Shown here piece by piece: positions 59,907 through 64,000 of a stretch of 64,000 nucleotides of DNA (its first letter is position 1; the number at the start of each line of letters is the position of its first letter). Both the position numbers and the translations under genes were made by a program. This stretch comes from Plantago major (Eukaryota > Streptophyta > Magnoliopsida > Lamiales > Plantaginaceae), in the NCBI GenBank assembly GCA_026545765.1, contig CM048840.1, positions 15,690,765 to 15,754,764 of the forward strand, written 5' to 3'. The notes below the pieces were generated by a model. That model made no database searches. It was not told where the DNA came from and saw only the letters and a list, made by a program, of their open reading frames with translations.

Positions 59907-62900
59907 ATGGCCCCTAAAAGTTCAACCACACTGAAATCTCAATCCTCCACTGGTACTGCTGAAAAGCAAGCACCAGAGTTGGTTATTGTGAACAACCGAC
60001 TGGTAGGAGATTTTAATCCTGACCATTGGACTTCAAATCACAGAATGATTTGGGGTGGTGCCATGGTTGAGGAATACCTCACGGCTGGAATAGAGAACCA
60101 AGCCGACAGAAAGCTAATTCTTGACATGCTTGAAAAGGCACAAATCAAGGGCTTTCTATCAGCTGCGCCTAGTGGAATTTCATCACTCGATGTGTTGGAA
60201 TTCTACAACAACTCAGGATTATTTCTGTGTTTCAAGGCACCGAAATAGTGTTCATCAAAACCTCGATCAAGGAAAGGAAATCATACGGACTTAACAACTT
60301 TCAGAAAGTTGTTTGAGTTTCAAAATCTTGGAAAGGATTTTGAAATAAACACCAAGGATGATGAACTCCTTGAAGGTGTTAAAGAAGCATGTCGATGGCG
60401 TGTGATCTTGAAAATCGATACACCCACCGAGTTCAAGCTTGCGACATCCGAACCGGACATCCGATGGTTCACTCGATGTACTGGCTTGCATTCTTCACAG
60501 ATGCTTTGATGGTCTACAAGGAGGTGCTGACCAGATAAGCCAAGAACGATGGATCATGATGTTCTTGCTAAATCAACAAGACAAAAGGCTGGAAAACCCT
60601 TTTAACTGGGGAAAGTACGCCTTCATGAAGTTTGTGAAGAAAATTCAAGGCTTCGAGCCTAAGATTGCCAAAGGACTAGCTGAGCCAAAGGCCACAGTAG
60701 GCTATGGTCTGAAGATATGTTACTTGCTGGAGAAGCTTGGCATTGAGCTCAGAGAGACGGCAGAAATAGCCAACAGTAACCTACTCTACAAATATGAGTA
60801 TACAAACTTGATGAAAAAGGTTACTGGGTCTCAGAAAGGTTCTAAGAAGCGAAAGTCTGAAAAGGTATCTGAAGAAAAGGTTGCGACCAAGAAGCCCAGA
60901 ACTTCAAGAAAGAAGTCTGCTGGCAAATCAGAAGACACACCCAAAGAGGTTGTCGATTCTCAGATATCTGCAGGCATTGCCGATGAACTGATAAAGGCAG
61001 ATGAAATCATCAATGCTGCAAAAGAGTTATCAACTACTGAACAAGTAGACTCAGCAAGGGAAAGTGCTTTCAGAAATGTTGCGACTAATGCAGAAAGCCT
61101 TGCTGATGAACTCATAAATGCTGCCAAAAGTGGTGAAAAACACCAAGCCCTATCTGCAGAAACCGCAGGAGTAATGGACCAATCAGTTCCCAATGCTGAT
61201 GAGAGCTCTGACGATGAAGATGATGAACTAGTCATCTCTCAAGTCCTAGAAAGAACAAAGAGGGCTAAGGTTACTGAAACAGTAACTGGTAAAAAGGTAT
61301 CTAAAGAAGAACCTACACCACAGGTTGCTGAACCTATAGCAAAGGTTGTTGGTGCAAACACATCATCAGGGAACATTTCTTATGCACAACTCCAAGAAGC
61401 CCTGATGAGTGGTAATTTAGTGCTGGCAGATGCTGATGAAAATGCCACATCTAAAAATCTGGAAGAACATTCTACTGACCAATCCTCTGCTTCCAGACAA
61501 CCACAACAACCACAAACACAACAACCACAACATCCACAAGTGGTTGATGAAATGGTAAATGAACTCCATTTCGAATTACCAGCAATGCAGTATGCTTAAG
61601 AAAATCCTGCAAAAGAGCAGGTTCCCCAACTCAATGAGAGGGATCAAACTGAGACATCTACTCAGAATGATCAACCAGGGGAGGCAACTGAGTTGCATAC
61701 TCAGGAAAGGTGTGAAGTACCAGAAACTTCAAGCAAAGAAAAGCGCCTTGGGACAAGAAGACCTAAGTATAGAAAGGTCACAAGTTCCAGAGACCAATCA
61801 GCCTGAAACTACTCAGGTAGCTGACCGGTTTAACTCTTATCTTGTGAAAATTTTTATGCTTATACATCTTGTTACTCATGAAATTTCTTTGTTACAGGCT
61901 GAGTTAGAAACACAAAAACAAAAGGAAGCTGAAAAGCTTACCTCAGAAACTGAGAAGGAGGTTCCCTCAACCTCGCCTCTTAAGATATCTAAGCCTGTGC
62001 CACGGGCTCCAACTGAGAAAGAGGAAGATAAGGCAGAAATGCCAGAAGAAAACCCAGAAACCGACAAGGTTTCTGAAGAACAGATCATTGAGCCTTCCAG
62101 TATGAAGGTATATGAAAATCAATGATAAATATTCTTCACCTTGGGTTAACTAAACTCTTCTCTAAATTATTCAATGCTTTCTACTCACAGGCTCACTCAG
62201 AAGTAGAAGTGCAAGGGGACAGAGTTGCGACATCCCCTGCACCTATGGAAATTGATGAGGCATCAAGGCCTTCATCACAAGAAAAGGTTCCAGAGACTGC
62301 ACAAGTCGCTCAGAGACAAGTATCTGAGCCTCCCATGGAGGTAATTGACCTCTCAGATATCTGACTTGTCACTTAAAGTTTTCTTGATAAAATTTCCTAA
62401 GTATTGTGATAATGTTAATTCTCAGGTTCAAGAAAGAAAGGTTGATGAGGACCAGACTTCCAAGTCTCTGCCTCACAACAAGATATCTGAGACACCAATT
62501 GTCTCAGTAGAACAAGTCTCTGAGCCTGAAGTACTTACTCAGGTAACTCAGAAACTAAACTACACTTTTCCTCAGATATCTATAAAAGTTTTGAAGCTCA
62601 CTCAAAACTCTTTCTTTCAGGCTCAAACAAGCGCTGAGCAGGCTCCCAATGTTGAGACAAGGGACCTACTTCCCTTCTTCAAAGCTCACACCTTGCCAAA
62701 GCACATTAAATGCTTCAAGAAATGGCAAAGGTTAAGATGCTCTGATCTCTCTGAAATATTGAGAATCACAGATCAACCAAAGCACGAAGCACGAGCTCTT
62801 GACTTGGAGACATACATCCATGCAATGTTCCCTCTTGAAAGATTACGATTCGACTCTATTGCATAAGGATTTCTCCAGAGAAGTGGCGCACAGTTTGATA

Positions 62901-64000
62901 CAAGCCTTTGAACAGGCAGATGGTCAGACAAGATTACAAATGGCATTTAAGCCAGTCCTGCCCCAAACTCTGCAATTTATACCTTCTGAACAAGAAGAGG
63001 TTAATGGGCAGAAGATCACTATTCCTGAAGTGATCAATCTTGTATCTGAAGATGATGAGGAGGAAGAGATAAACGAAAATGACTTCGATGAACCTCCCAC
63101 TGACCATCACCAAAAGGATGACATGACAAAAGGATGATGATGATGCCCCTGCACTGTGGACCGGAGGAATTTCACTAAGAAATGATGCCTCAGCTGCTGA
63201 AAAGCACACTGAGAAGACTTCACAGAAATCTCCGTCTCCATCTCCTCAGAAATCTACTCATCCATCTTCTAACCAACACCCAGTTACTACTGAACAAGTA
63301 GTTGAGCTTTCTGAAGAAACCAATCAGAAAATATTAAACACTCAAACCAGATCTGCTCAACTCAGACAACTGTTGGAAGAAGAACAACAGCTCCATCTTC
63401 AACTGGAAGATCAAATAGCTAAATCCAGAGACAAGCTTGATCAACTACAAGATCAATACTTACAAGAAATGATTGCTTACTCTGAGGTTAAAGAGCTACG
63501 GGATGCTGTGCATGATATCACCAAAGAACTCGACTCTTGAAGTATCAAGAAGTCAAGCATGATGCTAAGGTTGCATCATTTTCAAAAGAAGTACCATCCT
63601 CCTCCCAGAAAGGGAAGAAACCAATCTCTGAGATGGTTGCTGGACTCGATACAATCGATGAACATGTCCAAGAGGATGAAGATCACTGGGCTGATTACTC
63701 AGATGATGAAGAAGACAAGACTTTGGCAGAGCACCGCCATGAACATTTAGAGGTTTCTCACTTGAAAAGGAAGCTGATTGCTCCTACAATATTCAGCAAA
63801 CTGCCAAATGTCCACTCCAATGAATACATGAACAGGTACCAAGTACTGGCTCATCTGAACAAGGAGATGTCTTCACAGAACAAGGAAGTAATTGCCTCCG
63901 TCCCCTCTGAAATGAAAAAGTTCACTGAGCTCATCACTCAGAGAACAACTAGCATAGTCATTGCTCAGAAAGATCTGGGAATGGTAAGGGACGATGATGC
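59907..64000 (+). pseudogene. Third coding region of the plus copy, with phase-0 introns (3' end outside window)
   Basis: Starts MAPKSSTTLKSQSSTGTAEK. The N-terminal domain has SSLDVLEFYNN and KLFEFQNLGKDFEINTKDDE, with a frame change near 60,230-60,300 and another around 60,400-60,530. Then come QERWIMMFLLNQQDKRLENP, a basic KKRKSEKVSEEKVATKKPR patch resembling a nuclear localisation signal, and a Glu/Gln-rich linker. Introns: 61817-61897, 62108-62190, 62341-62425, 62543-62620. The exons between them are 210, 150 and 117 nt, all multiples of three. Coiled-coil-like sequence (LRQLLEEEQQLHLQLEDQIA) occurs at 63,360-63,420. One GAA-to-TAA stop (61,597-61,599) and several frameshifts are present. 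The intron at 44,682-44,760 of the minus copy is missing at about 62,004. Confidence 0.72.

Larger units (their letters stand above)
51480..64000 (+). mobile_element. Sirevirus-like Ty1/copia retrotransposon, plus copy (3' LTR outside window)
   Basis: Begins with a 1,704-bp LTR (51480-53183), then a tRNA-iMet-type primer binding site, gag, protease, integrase, RT-RNase H to 59,109, a spacer, and the third coding region from 59,907 to the window end. It is inserted into the minus copy: the minus sequence left of 51,480 (…GCTAGTCTCTGGTTGGTC) corresponds, inverted, to about 55,297-55,314 within this copy. The predicted 5-bp target duplication is TGGTC (51475-51479). Frameshifts in gag, integrase and RT make it non-autonomous. 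Confidence 0.92.

Noticed and set aside
61817-61897. Apparent transmembrane-like segment in the third ORF of the plus copy
   Set aside because: The hydrophobic stretch falls entirely within a GT-AG intron that happens to be 81 bp and open here; in the minus copy the equivalent is 83 bp and breaks the frame. It is not evidence for an envelope protein.
1-64000. tRNA, rRNA or CRISPR-like loci
   Set aside because: I scanned by eye for tRNA arms and regularly spaced repeats; only transposon-related repeats were found. A tRNA scan was not possible here.

Overview
The window is nuclear DNA of a flowering plant, most likely a eudicot. It has GT-AG introns, a cuticular-wax CER1 gene, a nucleus-encoded organellar L18-family protein, a CC-NB-LRR resistance gene, and plant-type LINE, Sirevirus (Ty1/copia), Mutator and PIF/Harbinger elements. 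I cannot name the species from sequence alone.

Layout. 0-1.4 kb: last three exons of translation initiation factor eIF3b (+). 1.4-5.6 kb: intergenic. 5.6-12.6 kb: a full-length but dead LINE on the minus strand, bounded by a 13-bp target-site duplication (TSD). 14.7-16.8 kb: a Mutator-like element (Pack-MULE) with a perfect 9-bp TSD carrying a captured patatin-related phospholipase fragment. 17.4-21.6 kb: CER1 (9 exons, 624 aa). 22.7-23.4 kb: a PIF/Harbinger-type MITE. 23.6-24.7 kb: a two-exon L18p/L5e-family gene. 26.9-31.3 kb: an intact 1460-aa CC-NB-LRR gene on the minus strand. 31.9-34.6 kb: a second Pack-MULE of the same family, in the opposite orientation, carrying pieces of a UDP-apiose/xylose synthase gene with an intron relic. 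34.7-35.2 kb: an E2 ubiquitin-conjugating enzyme pseudogene. 36.4-38.2 kb: an LRR-only relic of a second NLR, cut off by a copia 3' end and LTR (38.2-39.2 kb). 39.2 kb to the window end: two Sirevirus-like retrotransposons in opposite orientation. The plus-strand copy (from 51,480) is inserted into the gag region of the minus-strand copy, so they are nested.

The most unusual feature is the third coding region of the Sirevirus-like family, downstream of pol. In both copies it is several kb long, is preceded by a TATA box, and contains a series of short (78-89 bp) GT-AG introns in phase 0. One intron present in the minus copy (44,682-44,760) is missing exactly at its splice junction in the plus copy, as expected if a partly spliced RNA was reverse transcribed. 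The two Pack-MULEs are the second highlight: both have perfect 9-bp TSDs, share terminal repeats and a GTTTTAAG-rich tandem repeat, carry different host gene fragments, and end about 610-620 bp upstream of a host start codon (CER1 and the NLR).

The host genes are functionally unrelated single loci (translation, wax alkane synthesis, organellar translation, immunity). Retroelement and NLR turnover dominates the right half.
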